This document shows positions 9,218-18,271 of a stretch of DNA of 64,000 nt, piece by piece. Made by a program: the position numbers and the translations under genes. The notes under the pieces were generated by a model. It was not told where the DNA came from and did not search any database. It was given only the letters and a program-made list of their open reading frames with translations. Source of the DNA: Vreelandella neptunia (GTDB lineage: Bacteria > Pseudomonadota > Gammaproteobacteria > Pseudomonadales > Halomonadaceae); NCBI RefSeq assembly GCF_022489065.1, contig NZ_JAKVTW010000012.1:82239-146238 (forward strand), given 5' to 3'. Each line of letters begins with the position of its first letter. Within the stretch, counting starts at the first letter, position 1.

Positions 9218-9239
9218 AAAAACCCCGCGTGTGCGGGGT
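9218..9239 (-). terminator. Rho-independent terminator of mgtE
   Basis: ACCCCGC (9222-9228) pairs with GCGGGGT (9233-9239) across a 4-nt loop. Read on the minus strand, the stem is followed by a T5 run (9222-9218). It lies about 80 bp past the mgtE stop. Confidence 0.8.
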
Positions 9240-9320
9240 CGTAAAGCATAGCACTGAAGAAACGTTAGCGGGCGAAGTGTCGTTCCATCAAGCTTTTATC
9301 AGCCACTCGTGGTTGGGTAA

Positions 9321-10676
9321 CTATAAGATAATCAGCGTCGCGAGCCCCAAAAATGACAAAAATCCAACTACATCGGTCACGGTGGTCAAGATCACCGCGC
9401 CTGATAACGCCGGATCAATCTGCAGCCGTTTCAACACCAGCGGAATCAGCACGCCGGATAAGTTGGCTAAGCTCATATTGATAAAGATGGCCAGGGTTAT
9501 GACTAACGTAATCAGCGGGTCGCCAAACCAGATGAAGGCAATTAAGCCGACCACGATTGCCCACACAAAACCGTTGCTCATGCCTACCCATAGCTCTTTG
9601 TTGTAAAGCCACTGTTTATTGTTACCAGCGAGCTGGCCTAGCGCTAGGCCGCGGATTACAACGGTAAGGGTTTGGCTTCCTGCAATTCCTCCCATGCTCG
9701 CTACGACTGGCATCAAAATCGCCAGGGCCACAATTTGATCCAGTACGGCCTCGAACTGACCAATCACAAAGGCGGCTAAGAAGGCGGTCAGCAGATTAAT
9801 GCCCAGCCAAATACCTCGACTTTTCGCGCTGCGAACTATGGGCGTAAAGACTTCTTCTTCGTCGCTAACGCCCGACATATGCTTCAACGTCAGATCCGCA
9901 TCGTCTTGAGTGATTTCTAATACATCGGTAGCGTTTAGCTGTCCTACCAATAACCCATCACTATCGCATACCGGCACAAAGTGGAGTTCTTTAGAGCGTA
10001 ATAATGCGGCGGCATCGCTGACCTTCATTTGATCATTCAGGGTGAAAAAATCATCCATATAATCATCAACAACGGCTTCTTGAGGTTGTTTGATTAAATC
10101 AATTAGGGTCAGGGTGCCGAGAAGACGTTTATCCTTATCAGTAATCATAATCTGCTGCGACTCATCGTCGAGTAAGTGATGAATGCGGATATAACGTTGT
10201 ACGGCCTCTAGCGACACACCTTGTTTTACATTAACGGTTTCAGGGTCCATGTAACGACCCACCACATCATCTTCATAGGCATGAAGAATTTCAACGTGAG
10301 CACGAATATCCTGGTCTAAGCTGGCGTAAACGCTGGTTTTTATGGCCTCATCAGCAACATCCAGTACTTCCGCAACTTCTTGAGCATCCAAGCCTTTGAC
10401 AATTTGCTCTACGTCGCTGGCCGATAAATCTTCGATGTAGTCAGCACGGATGTCTTCATCAACTTCGGCAAGCACCTCACCAATTAAATCGTCAGGAACA
10501 AATTCCCAAAGATAATCTCTTGTTTTAGCCGGGAAGGATTCAAGTGTTCGCGCAATGTCTAAAATATCGAGTTCGGTGAAAAACTCTTGTAGAGCCGCTG
10601 TGTCTGGGGTGTCTAACAGCTTTTGAAGATAGAGTAGCAGCTCTTCGTTATTGGTATATTTTTCATCATCGCGCAT
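9321..10676 (-). CDS. mgtE: Magnesium transporter MgtE
   Basis: Mg2+ channel/transporter of 451 residues. The N-terminal acidic superhelical domain (about 15-130) is followed by paired CBS domains (about 135-255, seen at MDPETVNVKQG and LLVGQLNATDVLEI), a plug helix, and a five-segment membrane domain. The membrane domain holds the GNAGSQT-like element as GGIAGSQTLTVVIRGLALG. In this family the CBS and N domains sense cytosolic Mg2+ and gate the channel. AAGGACGG lies 8 nt before the ATG. No Mg2+-responsive leader RNA was recognised in the short upstream region. Confidence 0.94.
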   Translation of the reverse strand: MRDDEKYTNNEELLLYLQKLLDTPDTAALQEFFTELDILDIARTLESFPAKTRDYLWEFVPDDLIGEVLAEVDEDIRADYIEDLSASDVEQIVKGLDAQEVAEVLDVADEAIKTSVYASLDQDIRAHVEILHAYEDDVVGRYMDPETVNVKQGVSLEAVQRYIRIHHLLDDESQQIMITDKDKRLLGTLTLIDLIKQPQEAVVDDYMDDFFTLNDQMKVSDAAALLRSKELHFVPVCDSDGLLVGQLNATDVLEITQDDADLTLKHMSGVSDEEEVFTPIVRSAKSRGIWLGINLLTAFLAAFVIGQFEAVLDQIVALAILMPVVASMGGIAGSQTLTVVIRGLALGQLAGNNKQWLYNKELWVGMSNGFVWAIVVGLIAFIWFGDPLITLVITLAIFINMSLANLSGVLIPLVLKRLQIDPALSGAVILTTVTDVVGFLSFLGLATLIIL

Positions 10677-10751
10677 AGCGTCCGTCCTTTTTGGAAACTA
10701 GGTGTTTATGGCAATAACATTGCAAACTCTCGGCGGCTCGCTGTGTTGAGT

Positions 10752-11093
10752 TTATAGACTGGTTTGGTTGAAAGCCACGCGAACGCCGTAGGCTAAGCGT
10801 TGCTGAGCGGAAACAGGTGGCACATCGGTACCTATCATTTCATCGGCGGCGTCAGCCCAGGTAAGCGTACCGTGGGTGAAACCCAGCGGTGCCAGCGCAT
10901 GGCCAATCCACTGCGTGCCGGTGAAACGCTGTGTCTCGCCATGCTGGTCGGTGAGCAAACTGACAGCGTTATTCTGGTGAAGGCGCACGATGTACCAACC
11001 CATATCAAGTCCGTGTACCTCGACGTCTGGCAGGGGCGCGGAACATTGCGCAAGGTCTTCAAGGGTGAGGTGAGCGGGGAGCTTTGAAGACAT
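10752..11093 (-). CDS. Small DUF6482-like protein
   Basis: Soluble protein of 113 residues. The central HGLDMGWYIVRLHQNN followed by a C-terminal RFTGTQWIGHALAPLGF segment resembles the small DUF6482 proteins of marine gammaproteobacteria; this match is from memory and needs a profile search. No signal peptide or membrane segment is seen. It stands alone behind mgtE on the same strand with a 75-bp gap. Function unknown. Confidence 0.65.
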   Translation of the reverse strand: MSSKLPAHLTLEDLAQCSAPLPDVEVHGLDMGWYIVRLHQNNAVSLLTDQHGETQRFTGTQWIGHALAPLGFTHGTLTWADAADEMIGTDVPPVSAQQRLAYGVRVAFNQTSL

Positions 11094-11233
11094 GGCGTAT
11101 CCTCATCAATGGGAATCTTATACGCCGAGTCTAAATTCTGTTCTGTATTTGTACAGCTGTTTAGGGGGTTACATGAAGGCGAACCGCCTGGTTGAGCCAT
11201 TCAAGCGGCAGGCCAGGCGGGTCAGAGGGGCTA

Positions 11234-12250
11234 TCAACCATTCCGAAACAGGAAGCTGTAGGCATTCAGCGCAGGCACGCCGCCCAGGTGGGCGTAGAGC
11301 ACTTTTGAGCCTGCTGGGAATTCACCGTTGCGCACCATGTCGATCATGCCGTGCATCGACTTGCCTTCGTAAACGGGATCGGTAAGTACCCCTTCCAGGC
11401 GGGCGCAGAGGCGAATGGCTTCCAGCGTGCCTTCGTTGGGCAGACCGTATTCGGGGCCGCCGTAACGGGTATCCAGAATCACATCGTCATCGCCAATGCC
11501 GCCTTCAAGTTCCACCAGTTCTGCGGTGTTGCGGGCAATGCGCAGAATCTGTTCGCGAGTTTGTTCGGGTTTGGCAGAGGCATCGATACCAATCACGCGC
11601 TGGGCGCGACCATCCGCAGCGAAGCCCACCACCATGCCCGCCTGAGTGCTGCCGGTGACCGAGCACACCACGATATAGTCAAACGTGAAGCCCAGTTCTT
11701 TCTCCTGCTGGCGCACCTCTTCAGCAAAGCCCACAAAGCCTAAGCCGCCGTAAGGGTGCTCGGAGCAGCCAGCGGGAATCGGAAACGGTTTGCCACCCCG
11801 ATTACGCACATCCTCCATGGCCTGCTCCCAACTGGGGCGAATGCCGATATCAAATCCCGCGTCGTCCAGGCGCACATCGGCCCCCATAATGCGCGACATC
11901 TCGATATTGCCCACTCGGTCATACACCGCATCCGAGTAGTTGACCCAGTTCTCCTGCACGAGCACACACTGCATGCCCAAGTGGGCAGCGACGGCGGCGA
12001 CTTGGCGGGTTTGGTTGGACTGGATGCCGCCAATCGATACCAGCGTGTCGCAGCCCTGTTCCAGCGCTTCAGGAATCAAGTACTCCAGCTTGCGGGTTTT
12101 GTTACCGCCAAAGGCGAGGCCACTGTTGCAGTCTTCGCGCTTGGCGTAGAGCTCGACTTCACCGCCTAAATGTTCACTTAGTCGCTTGAGCGGCGTAATG
12201 GGGGAGGGCCCGAAGGTGAGCGGGTAACGGGGGAAGCGTTCGAGGTTCAT
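11234..12250 (-). CDS. acdS: 1-aminocyclopropane-1-carboxylate (ACC) deaminase
   Basis: PLP-dependent cytosolic enzyme that splits ACC, the plant ethylene precursor, into 2-oxobutyrate and ammonia. The length is exactly 338 residues. Lys51 (GGNKTRK), Ser78 (GIQSNQ), Tyr294-Glu295 (DPVYEGKS) and Leu322 (YAHLGG) are all present; this set is known to separate true ACC deaminases from D-cysteine desulfhydrases. The ATG at 12250 has AGGA upstream; a longer frame to 12550 is not supported. An Lrp-type gene lies divergently, the arrangement known for acdS/acdR. Confidence 0.93.
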   Translation of the reverse strand: MNLERFPRYPLTFGPSPITPLKRLSEHLGGEVELYAKREDCNSGLAFGGNKTRKLEYLIPEALEQGCDTLVSIGGIQSNQTRQVAAVAAHLGMQCVLVQENWVNYSDAVYDRVGNIEMSRIMGADVRLDDAGFDIGIRPSWEQAMEDVRNRGGKPFPIPAGCSEHPYGGLGFVGFAEEVRQQEKELGFTFDYIVVCSVTGSTQAGMVVGFAADGRAQRVIGIDASAKPEQTREQILRIARNTAELVELEGGIGDDDVILDTRYGGPEYGLPNEGTLEAIRLCARLEGVLTDPVYEGKSMHGMIDMVRNGEFPAGSKVLYAHLGGVPALNAYSFLFRNG

Positions 12251-12479
12251 ATAAAAATTTCCTACTTCTAAGCGAGAGAGAGCGGTACCAAAACCGCATG
12301 GCGAGGATGAATGTGAAACGTTGGCGAGCTCGCTAATTTTTATATTCAGCACCGTTTTATAGTAAGCGGTATCGTTATTATTTGTGTTGCAAAGTATTTG
12401 CTTTATGGGCAATAAAAAGTGATATAAATAAATAAATCCGTTTTTAAATTTTTCTAAATAGCCAATAAGGACACTATTA

Positions 12480-12986
12480 GTGTGTGCCAAGCGATCGCTT
12501 TCGCGCTCAGATGCCGACCAGCCAGGGGGTGAGCTGGATCGTATCGACAAGCGAATTCTAAAACTGCTTCAGAATGACGCCACGCTATCGAATGTGGCCT
12601 TGGCCGAGCGAGTTAATCTAAGCCCCGCAGCTTGTTTGCGCAGAGTTGAAAAGCTCAAGCGGGACGGGGTGATCAGCCGAGTGGTGGCTCATTTAGACCC
12701 GGAACAGCTTCAGGCGGGCATGGTGGTGTTGATTGGCGTGGTGCTGGACCGCTCAACGCCGGAATCCTTCGCCGCCTTTGAAGAGGCGGCCCAGAAGGTG
12801 TCTGGCTGTATGGAGTGCCACGTGGTAACAGGGGAGTTTGACTACTTTATGCTGGTGCGCACCCGGGACAGCCAAAGCTTCAACAGGCTGCACGCCGAAC
12901 AACTTCTCTACCTGCCTGGGGTGCGCCAGATCCGCTCGTTTATGGGGCTACGTCAGGTGGTCTCGACCCATCAGGTGCCGATTTAG
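12480..12986 (+). CDS. Lrp/AsnC-family regulator, probable acdS activator
   Basis: DNA-binding regulator of 168 residues. An N-terminal HTH (about 18-65; [16 protein letters not shown], then [19 protein letters not shown]) is followed by a RAM/AsnC ligand-binding domain (about 75-160). Start is GTG at 12480 after AAGGAC. The gene is divergent from acdS with about 230 bp of AT-rich DNA between them. Lrp-type AcdR activates acdS in pseudomonads, and the layout suggests the same here. The exact Lrp sites were not resolved. Confidence 0.85.
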   Translation: MCAKRSLSRSDADQPGGELDRIDKRILKLLQNDATLSNVALAERVNLSPAACLRRVEKLKRDGVISRVVAHLDPEQLQAGMVVLIGVVLDRSTPESFAAFEEAAQKVSGCMECHVVTGEFDYFMLVRTRDSQSFNRLHAEQLLYLPGVRQIRSFMGLRQVVSTHQVPI

Positions 12987-13028
12987 GTGTTTACCAACTG
13001 AGCTTTAGAGGTGGCGCGGTTTATAACG

Positions 13029-13406
13029 CTATCTAGGAGAAGACGAGGGCTCGGGCCGAGTTGCCAGCCACAGTGCGATGATTAAGAGGAAAGCGACCAA
13101 ACCCCATCGCAGCCAGCCTCCATCAAGAGACCAGATGATGAGGAGCGCGCTCGCCGCTATCATGCTAATGGCCGCCAGTTTGGCGCGGCGGGGTATGGCT
13201 CGCTCTTGTTCCCAGGTTAGCAGTAGTGGACCAACATAGTGGCGCGAGCGAATCCACTGTTCAAACCGCGGCGAGCCTTTAGATGCACAGTAAACAGCGA
13301 TGAGCATAAAAACAGTGGTGGGCATTAATGGTAGAAAAATTCCCACCATACCAAGGCTGAAACTAATGGTCGCCACCGCTACCCATAAGATGCTGAACAG
13401 TCTCAT
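13029..13406 (-). CDS. DUF454 (YbaN-like) inner membrane protein
   Basis: Membrane protein of 125 residues. An N-terminal hydrophobic segment with GMVGIFLPLMPTTVFMLIA, the DUF454 hallmark, is followed by FEQWIRSRHYVGPLL and two more membrane segments. ATG 13406 is chosen because AGGAG stands 5 nt upstream; the frame extends 13 codons further without a ribosome site. Family function is unknown. Confidence 0.85.
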   Translation of the reverse strand: MRLFSILWVAVATISFSLGMVGIFLPLMPTTVFMLIAVYCASKGSPRFEQWIRSRHYVGPLLLTWEQERAIPRRAKLAAISMIAASALLIIWSLDGGWLRWGLVAFLLIIALWLATRPEPSSSPR

Positions 13407-13522
13407 CCTTGCTCCTGATTGGCCTGCTACTATCCGTGACACCACATTATGTATAAATAAGTATGGTTTTATATCACGGCTTTGCCACGCAGGCTGACAG
13501 TCTTCACCTAAATGAAGTCAGC

Positions 13523-13540
13523 CCGTCATTACCCTGTCAT
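13523..13540 (+). promoter_or_regulatory. Pho box upstream of phoX
   Basis: CCGTCAT (13523-13529), 4-bp spacer, CTGTCAT (13534-13540): two 7-bp repeats at the 11-bp period of PhoB boxes. A weaker third copy, CTTAATT, follows at 13545-13551. It lies 65 bp before the start of a phosphatase gene, as expected for the Pho regulon. Confidence 0.75.
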
Positions 13541-13604
13541 TTAGCTTAATTAGTGTCTCCTTCAGTTCAATCGTTGGCCTACAAACGATCAGAGGGAGAC
13601 CCCA

Positions 13605-15740
13605 ATGAGTAAAGAGATTGAAGATCATCGCCTGTTTAACCACAGCGGCAACCAGCCATTCGCCGAGGTATTGGCGCGCCATGTGTCCCGTAGGGATGTG
13701 ATGCGTGGTGGTTTAAGCATGGCCGCTGCCTCAATGCTTAGCTTTGGCGGTGCTGCTCAAGCGCTTGCCTCGAGCGGCGCCCAAAAAACACCTCTGACAC
13801 TGGCGTTTGAAGCGGTTCATGGGTCGCTCACCGATGCCGTTGTGGTGCCGGAAGGTTATGTGGCCCAAGTCCTGGTGCCGTGGGGCACGCCGCTGCACCA
13901 AAATGTTACCTGGCAGCCCGAACAGCCGATGACCGCTGAGCGTCAGGCGGAGAGTGTGGGCATGCACCATGACGGTATGGCCGGTTTTGCCCTGGGTACC
14001 GACAACGCCTCGCGTCGTTTTGTGCTGGCGCTCAACAATGAGTATATCGACCAAGCAGCGCTATGGGCGCCCCAGGGAGGCCCCACTAATGCTGATGAGG
14101 GCCAGCGGCCAGCAGAGGAGTCGCGCACCGAAATCAACGCTCACGGTGTTACCCTTGTCGAGGTCGAAAAGAACGCTAGCGGCCAATGGGCGCACGTGCC
14201 GGGATCGCGCTACAACCGCCGTCTCACCAGTGCGACGGTGATGGAACTTTCCGGGCCAGTGGCGGGCAGTGACTACGTCAAAACGCGCTTTTCGCCTGAG
14301 GGTAACCAAACCCGTGGTACCAACAATAACTGTGGTAACGGGGTAACGCCCTGGGGCACCTATATAGCCTGTGAAGAGAACTGGCCCGATATCTTTGTGA
14401 ACCGCGGCGAACGCTTCCAGGACGATGCGCGGATTGGTATTCCCACCGATAAAAGCCGCTATGGTTGGGATACTTCGGCAGGTGATGCCTCTGAACAGAA
14501 TGACGAATTTGCTCGCTTCGACATTACTTCGCGCGGCGAGCGTGCTGAAGATGACTATCGTAACGAAGCACGCACGTTTGGCTACCAGGTGGAGGTCGAT
14601 CCTTATAGTGATGCATTGGCGGTTAAGCGTACGGCACTTGGGCGTTTCCGCCATGAAGGGTGTTGGTTAGGCAAGCTGGAAGCAGGTCAGCCAGTGGTTT
14701 ACTATTCGGGGCACGATGCCCGCAACGAGTACGTATACAAATATGTTTCTGATACTGCCTGGAATCCCGCCGATGCCAACCGCCCAGGTGAAGAGTACGA
14801 TCGTCTTGCCATTGGCAACAAATATTTGGATAACGGCACTCTCTATGTGGCCCGTTTCCATGCTGACGGCAGCGGCGAATGGCTGCCGCTAACGCCTAGC
14901 ACCCAAACGCGCGATGGACGCACACTGGCGGCGGCGTTGGGGCTAGCCGACGACGATGCGGCAGGTATCATTATCAACACCTGCGATGCAGCAGATTTGT
15001 TGGGCGCCACGCCAATGGATCGTCCTGAGTGGGCTTCCGTCGATCCGGCATCCGGTGAGGTGTATCTCACCCTCACCAATAACACGCAGCGTACCGCTGA
15101 AGAGACAACCCCAACTTATACTAATGACGGTGAGCATCTGGAACAAGTAGGTGTTGGTTACGATTTAGCACCCACCAATGCCGCCAACCCTCGCGCCAAT
15201 AACGAAGCGGGGCATATTATTCGCTGGCGCGAAAGCCGGTTGCCCAACGCCTTTACTTGGGAGGTGTTTGTGTTTGGCGCCGCCGCTGACGATGCCGATA
15301 ATCACTCGGGCCTGACAGAAATGAATCAGTTCGCCAGCCCCGATGGGCTCTGGTTTGATGAGCGCGATGACGGTCAAGGTATCCTCTGGATCCAGACTGA
15401 TAACGGCTATGAAGGTGTCACGGAGTACACCAATGACCAGTTGCTCGCGGTGGTACCTAACGGGCTAGACGATATTCAAGGCACCGGCCCGGTGGTTAAC
15501 AGCAGTAACCAGCAGCAGCTTAAACGCTTTGCGGTAGGGCCGAACGGCTGCGAAGTGACGGGTATTTTTGCAACGCCGGATAAAACCGCGCTGTTTATTA
15601 ACATTCAGCATCCGGGTAACTGGCCTGCCGATGGTAGCGAGCTAGTGCAAGACGCCACCGTGGCGGCCAGCGGCCAAGTACGCCCTCGAGCATCGACTGT
15701 TGTTATTCAGAAACGCGATGGCGGGCAGATAGGCGTGTAA
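13605..15740 (+). CDS. phoX: PhoX-family alkaline phosphatase, Tat-exported
   Basis: Large secreted phosphatase (711 residues, DUF839/PhoX family), known to use Ca2+/Fe3+ and to release phosphate from monoesters in the periplasm. A twin-arginine signal SRRDVMRGG (about 29-37) precedes a hydrophobic stretch ending near AAQA. Family segments seen include TRGTNNNCGNGVTPWGTYIACEEN, split by loops, and the terminal FATPD...NIQHPG motif. GAGGGAG precedes the ATG. A Pho box upstream and a strong terminator downstream make it a single-gene Pho unit. Confidence 0.93.
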   Translation: MSKEIEDHRLFNHSGNQPFAEVLARHVSRRDVMRGGLSMAAASMLSFGGAAQALASSGAQKTPLTLAFEAVHGSLTDAVVVPEGYVAQVLVPWGTPLHQNVTWQPEQPMTAERQAESVGMHHDGMAGFALGTDNASRRFVLALNNEYIDQAALWAPQGGPTNADEGQRPAEESRTEINAHGVTLVEVEKNASGQWAHVPGSRYNRRLTSATVMELSGPVAGSDYVKTRFSPEGNQTRGTNNNCGNGVTPWGTYIACEENWPDIFVNRGERFQDDARIGIPTDKSRYGWDTSAGDASEQNDEFARFDITSRGERAEDDYRNEARTFGYQVEVDPYSDALAVKRTALGRFRHEGCWLGKLEAGQPVVYYSGHDARNEYVYKYVSDTAWNPADANRPGEEYDRLAIGNKYLDNGTLYVARFHADGSGEWLPLTPSTQTRDGRTLAAALGLADDDAAGIIINTCDAADLLGATPMDRPEWASVDPASGEVYLTLTNNTQRTAEETTPTYTNDGEHLEQVGVGYDLAPTNAANPRANNEAGHIIRWRESRLPNAFTWEVFVFGAAADDADNHSGLTEMNQFASPDGLWFDERDDGQGILWIQTDNGYEGVTEYTNDQLLAVVPNGLDDIQGTGPVVNSSNQQQLKRFAVGPNGCEVTGIFATPDKTALFINIQHPGNWPADGSELVQDATVAASGQVRPRASTVVIQKRDGGQIGV

Positions 15741-15810
15741 AAAACAGGCGTCGAGTGCAAAGCCTAATAACTATATTAGGTGCTTAAAACGCAATTAAGG
15801 ACTTCATTCA

Positions 15811-15845
15811 AAGCTTCGAACCTCTCACAGGTTCGAAGCTTTTTT
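15811..15845 (+). terminator. Strong terminator after phoX
   Basis: A 13-bp perfect stem, AAGCTTCGAACCT with its complement AGGTTCGAAGCTT (15811-15841), encloses a 5-nt loop and is followed by a T run. It separates phoX from the convergent DUF1127 gene. Confidence 0.9.
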
Positions 15846-15849
15846 GATT

Positions 15850-16185
15850 CTAGGTCTGCTGAACTTGCCGCTTGTTCTGTCGGGTTTCTAACGCGTGAAG
15901 GGAGTCGACTTTCAATGGGAGCTGGTTGGCCCAGAGTATATCTTCACGGCTGTGACCAATATCCAGCAGTAATTGATCGTCGTGGGCCAGCAGCGGCAGT
16001 ATATGGCGGCGGAAAAGCCGCCGGCGACGGTAATGCCACCAGGCCATATCGAGCGCGCGAACTAGCCTCATTGACGGCATGGCAGGCAGGTAAAAATGCA
16101 ATTGTGGTGGCTTGGGGGGCGGCGCCAATTGGCTCGCTTTTTCCCAGGCATGTTGGGCATGTTGGATCGGGTGTTCACACTTCAT
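15850..16185 (-). CDS. DUF1127 (YjiS-like) small protein
   Basis: Protein of 111 residues with a C-terminal DUF1127 motif: an Arg-rich helix WHYRRRRLFRRHILPLL, then HDDQLLLDIGHSREDI. The N-terminal half is Pro-rich. Such proteins bind RNA or affect phosphate and carbon control in alphaproteobacteria; no role is known here. A strong AAGGAGGTG lies before the ATG. It is divergent from a LysR gene, suggesting that LysR controls it. Confidence 0.82.
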   Translation of the reverse strand: MKCEHPIQHAQHAWEKASQLAPPPKPPQLHFYLPAMPSMRLVRALDMAWWHYRRRRLFRRHILPLLAHDDQLLLDIGHSREDILWANQLPLKVDSLHALETRQNKRQVQQT

Positions 16186-16370
16186 CGCGCACCTCCTTTT
16201 TCACAACGACTGTGCAGTCAACGGCGCTTGGGCACCGGCTGGACAGCGGTGATCTGTGGTTAATAAGTAGGAGGGTCGCGACCTCTGGTTATCAGCTTGG
16301 CGCTTTGACTTGGATCAATCAAACGAAAAGATCTACACTAAGCATTAAGTTTTTCTGAAAGGTGAGCGTG

Positions 16371-17264
16371 ATGAATCAACTATCGACCATGGCTCCCAGC
16401 CGGGCTGCCTTGCCGCTACTGGATAGCGAGGTGCTGCGCACCTTTGTAACCATTGCTGAAAGTGGCAGCTTCACGCGCGCTGCTCAGCAGCTGTTTCGCA
16501 CCCCATCGGCGCTGAGCATGCAGATCAAACGCCTAGAAGAGATCCTCGGCCAGACGCTGTTTGTGCGCGAAGCGCGCCACGTCCGCCTGACTGCCGAGGG
16601 AGAAGTGCTGCTGGGCTATGGACGTCGGCTGCTTAAACTCAATGCGGAAGCGGTGACCCAGTTTTTAGCCCCTACCATCGAAGGGCGCGTTGGGCTGGGG
16701 ATAACCGACGACGTGGTGGGGCGTATTTTGCCCACCGTTTTAGCCCAGTTTGCCCGCTCGCACCCTGCAGTTCAGGTCGATGTGGTGGTTGGCCGTAGTA
16801 TCGAATTGCTTGCAAGACTCGATGAAGGAGAACTTGATCTCGCCTTGGTAATGTCAGGGGAGCCTGGTCAAGCGGCACGTGGGGAGGTCGTTCATAGCGA
16901 ACCGCTGGTATGGGCGGGCCGTGAAGGTGGCTTGGCAGCCCAGCGCGACCCGCTACCGGTGACGCTGGCTCAACAGGGATGTGCGTGGCGTCGAATTGCA
17001 CTCAACGCACTGGATAGCGCCGGGGTGAATTACCGCATCGCCTACTCCTGCGACCACTGTGCCGGTCAGGAAGCTGCGATGTTGGCAGACCTGGCCATTT
17101 CCCCGTTTCCGAAAAGCTTGATTCGATCTCCGCTCAAGCGCCTCACCAGTGACGCACTGCCCCCACTCGCTGATTACCAAGTGGCGCTGGTTAAGCGTGC
17201 TGGCAGTGGCGACGCCAGCGAAGTACTGGCCGAACGGGTGGTGGAGGCTTTTCGGGAAGGGTGA
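16371..17264 (+). CDS. LysR-family transcriptional regulator
   Basis: LTTR of about 297 residues. The N-terminal HTH (SGSFTRAAQQLFRTPSALSMQIKRLEEILG) is followed by a substrate-binding domain starting near GRVGLGITDDVV. ATG 16371 is preferred because AAAGGTGA lies 5 nt upstream; GTG 16362 is possible. The C-terminal domain contains a Cys-rich CDHCAG segment, unusual for LysR and possibly redox or metal related. The gene is divergent from the DUF1127 gene, its likely target. Confidence 0.88.
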   Translation: MNQLSTMAPSRAALPLLDSEVLRTFVTIAESGSFTRAAQQLFRTPSALSMQIKRLEEILGQTLFVREARHVRLTAEGEVLLGYGRRLLKLNAEAVTQFLAPTIEGRVGLGITDDVVGRILPTVLAQFARSHPAVQVDVVVGRSIELLARLDEGELDLALVMSGEPGQAARGEVVHSEPLVWAGREGGLAAQRDPLPVTLAQQGCAWRRIALNALDSAGVNYRIAYSCDHCAGQEAAMLADLAISPFPKSLIRSPLKRLTSDALPPLADYQVALVKRAGSGDASEVLAERVVEAFREG

Positions 17265-17296
17265 ACCCACGCCATCTGAAGAAATTGCCAATTATG

Positions 17297-18055
17297 CTAA
17301 CTCGGTGCTGCACTCAGCTCGCTGTCACCTTCATAAGTAAGGTTGGTTTCCCAGCTTTCGCTGCTAACGGCGATGGCCGCGTGAATACCGGCACTATCGC
17401 CTGCCTTGAAGGCTTTATAGATAGCTTTGTGATCCTTTAAGGCCGTTTCAGGCAGGGAACGCATAGAGGTTTCCAGTGCGGCCTCAATCAGTTGCAGCAA
17501 GGTTTCACCGACGCGAATGGTCATGGGGTTATGGGTGCTGTGCAGAATGGCGCGATGGAAGGCGATATCGTGCTTGGAGGTTTGAGCACCCTCGCGGATG
17601 GCTTCTTCCATGGCGTCGATACTCTGCTGAATGTGCTGATGATCCTCTGCTGTGGCGCTACGCATGGCTTGCAGGGTGTACGCCGGTTCAAACATCAGAC
17701 GGAACTCAAGCACATCCCTTGTCATGCCCCGCGCCAAGATCATCCCGAACGCCATAGGATCGACTAACGGCGTGCCGGGTTCACGGCGAATCATGGTGCC
17801 CTGGCCGCGTTTGACTTCCACAATGCCAATCGCTTGCAGCATTTTGATGGCTTCACGCACGCTCGATTTGCCAATGCCCAGGCTGTGGGTCAATTCAGTT
17901 TCTGAGGGAAGGTAATCCCCTGGCTTCAGGTCGCCGCGTATCAAGGCGCTCTTGATACGCTCTAGTAGTTGTAGCGCAACGGAACTGCGCTCCATCGAAT
18001 CCCCAAAAGACGTTGTGTTCGCTGGGTTGGTTTCGGGCTGGCGTTTAAAACTCAT
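17297..18055 (-). CDS. FadR-type GntR regulator (FCD domain)
   Basis: Transcription factor of 252 residues. A winged helix (about 28-95; PSETELTHSLGIGKSSVREAIKML, with recognition residues SSVREA) precedes an all-helical FCD domain. Metal-type ligands of that domain are seen as D..H (HDIAFHRAI) and H in STHNP. It is divergent from the asparaginase-TRAP operon and most likely represses it, released by an acid or amino-acid substrate. A 17-bp palindrome in the shared intergenic space is a good operator candidate. Confidence 0.88.
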   Translation of the reverse strand: MSFKRQPETNPANTTSFGDSMERSSVALQLLERIKSALIRGDLKPGDYLPSETELTHSLGIGKSSVREAIKMLQAIGIVEVKRGQGTMIRREPGTPLVDPMAFGMILARGMTRDVLEFRLMFEPAYTLQAMRSATAEDHQHIQQSIDAMEEAIREGAQTSKHDIAFHRAILHSTHNPMTIRVGETLLQLIEAALETSMRSLPETALKDHKAIYKAFKAGDSAGIHAAIAVSSESWETNLTYEGDSELSAAPS

Positions 18056-18216
18056 GTGGGCCTCACGTGGCTCATCGGGATTTATTGCATGCTAATGAAA
18101 CGTAAGCCTAGCGGCTTAGAGCCTCTGATCGCATATATTTAAAAGCAATATTCTTATTTTATTTTGGTTTATGTGCCTGACTTGCTTATGGCTTGTTCTT
18201 TGGTCTAGTCTGAAAA

Positions 18217-18233
18217 CAGACATCTGATGTCTG
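18217..18233. promoter_or_regulatory. Candidate GntR operator before the asparaginase operon
   Basis: CAGACATC-T-GATGTCTG is a perfect inverted repeat of 8-bp arms around a single centre base. It lies 38 bp before the asparaginase ATG and in the region shared with the FadR-type regulator. Confidence 0.6.
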
Positions 18234-18271
18234 CTGTTTGTATTAGCTTGGCATAAAACAAGAGAATCTGC

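Noticed and set aside
12251..12550. A 100-codon N-terminal extension of AcdS.
   Set aside because: The extension has no family similarity, covers the divergent promoter and overlaps the Lrp gene; the internal ATG gives the exact 338-residue family length.
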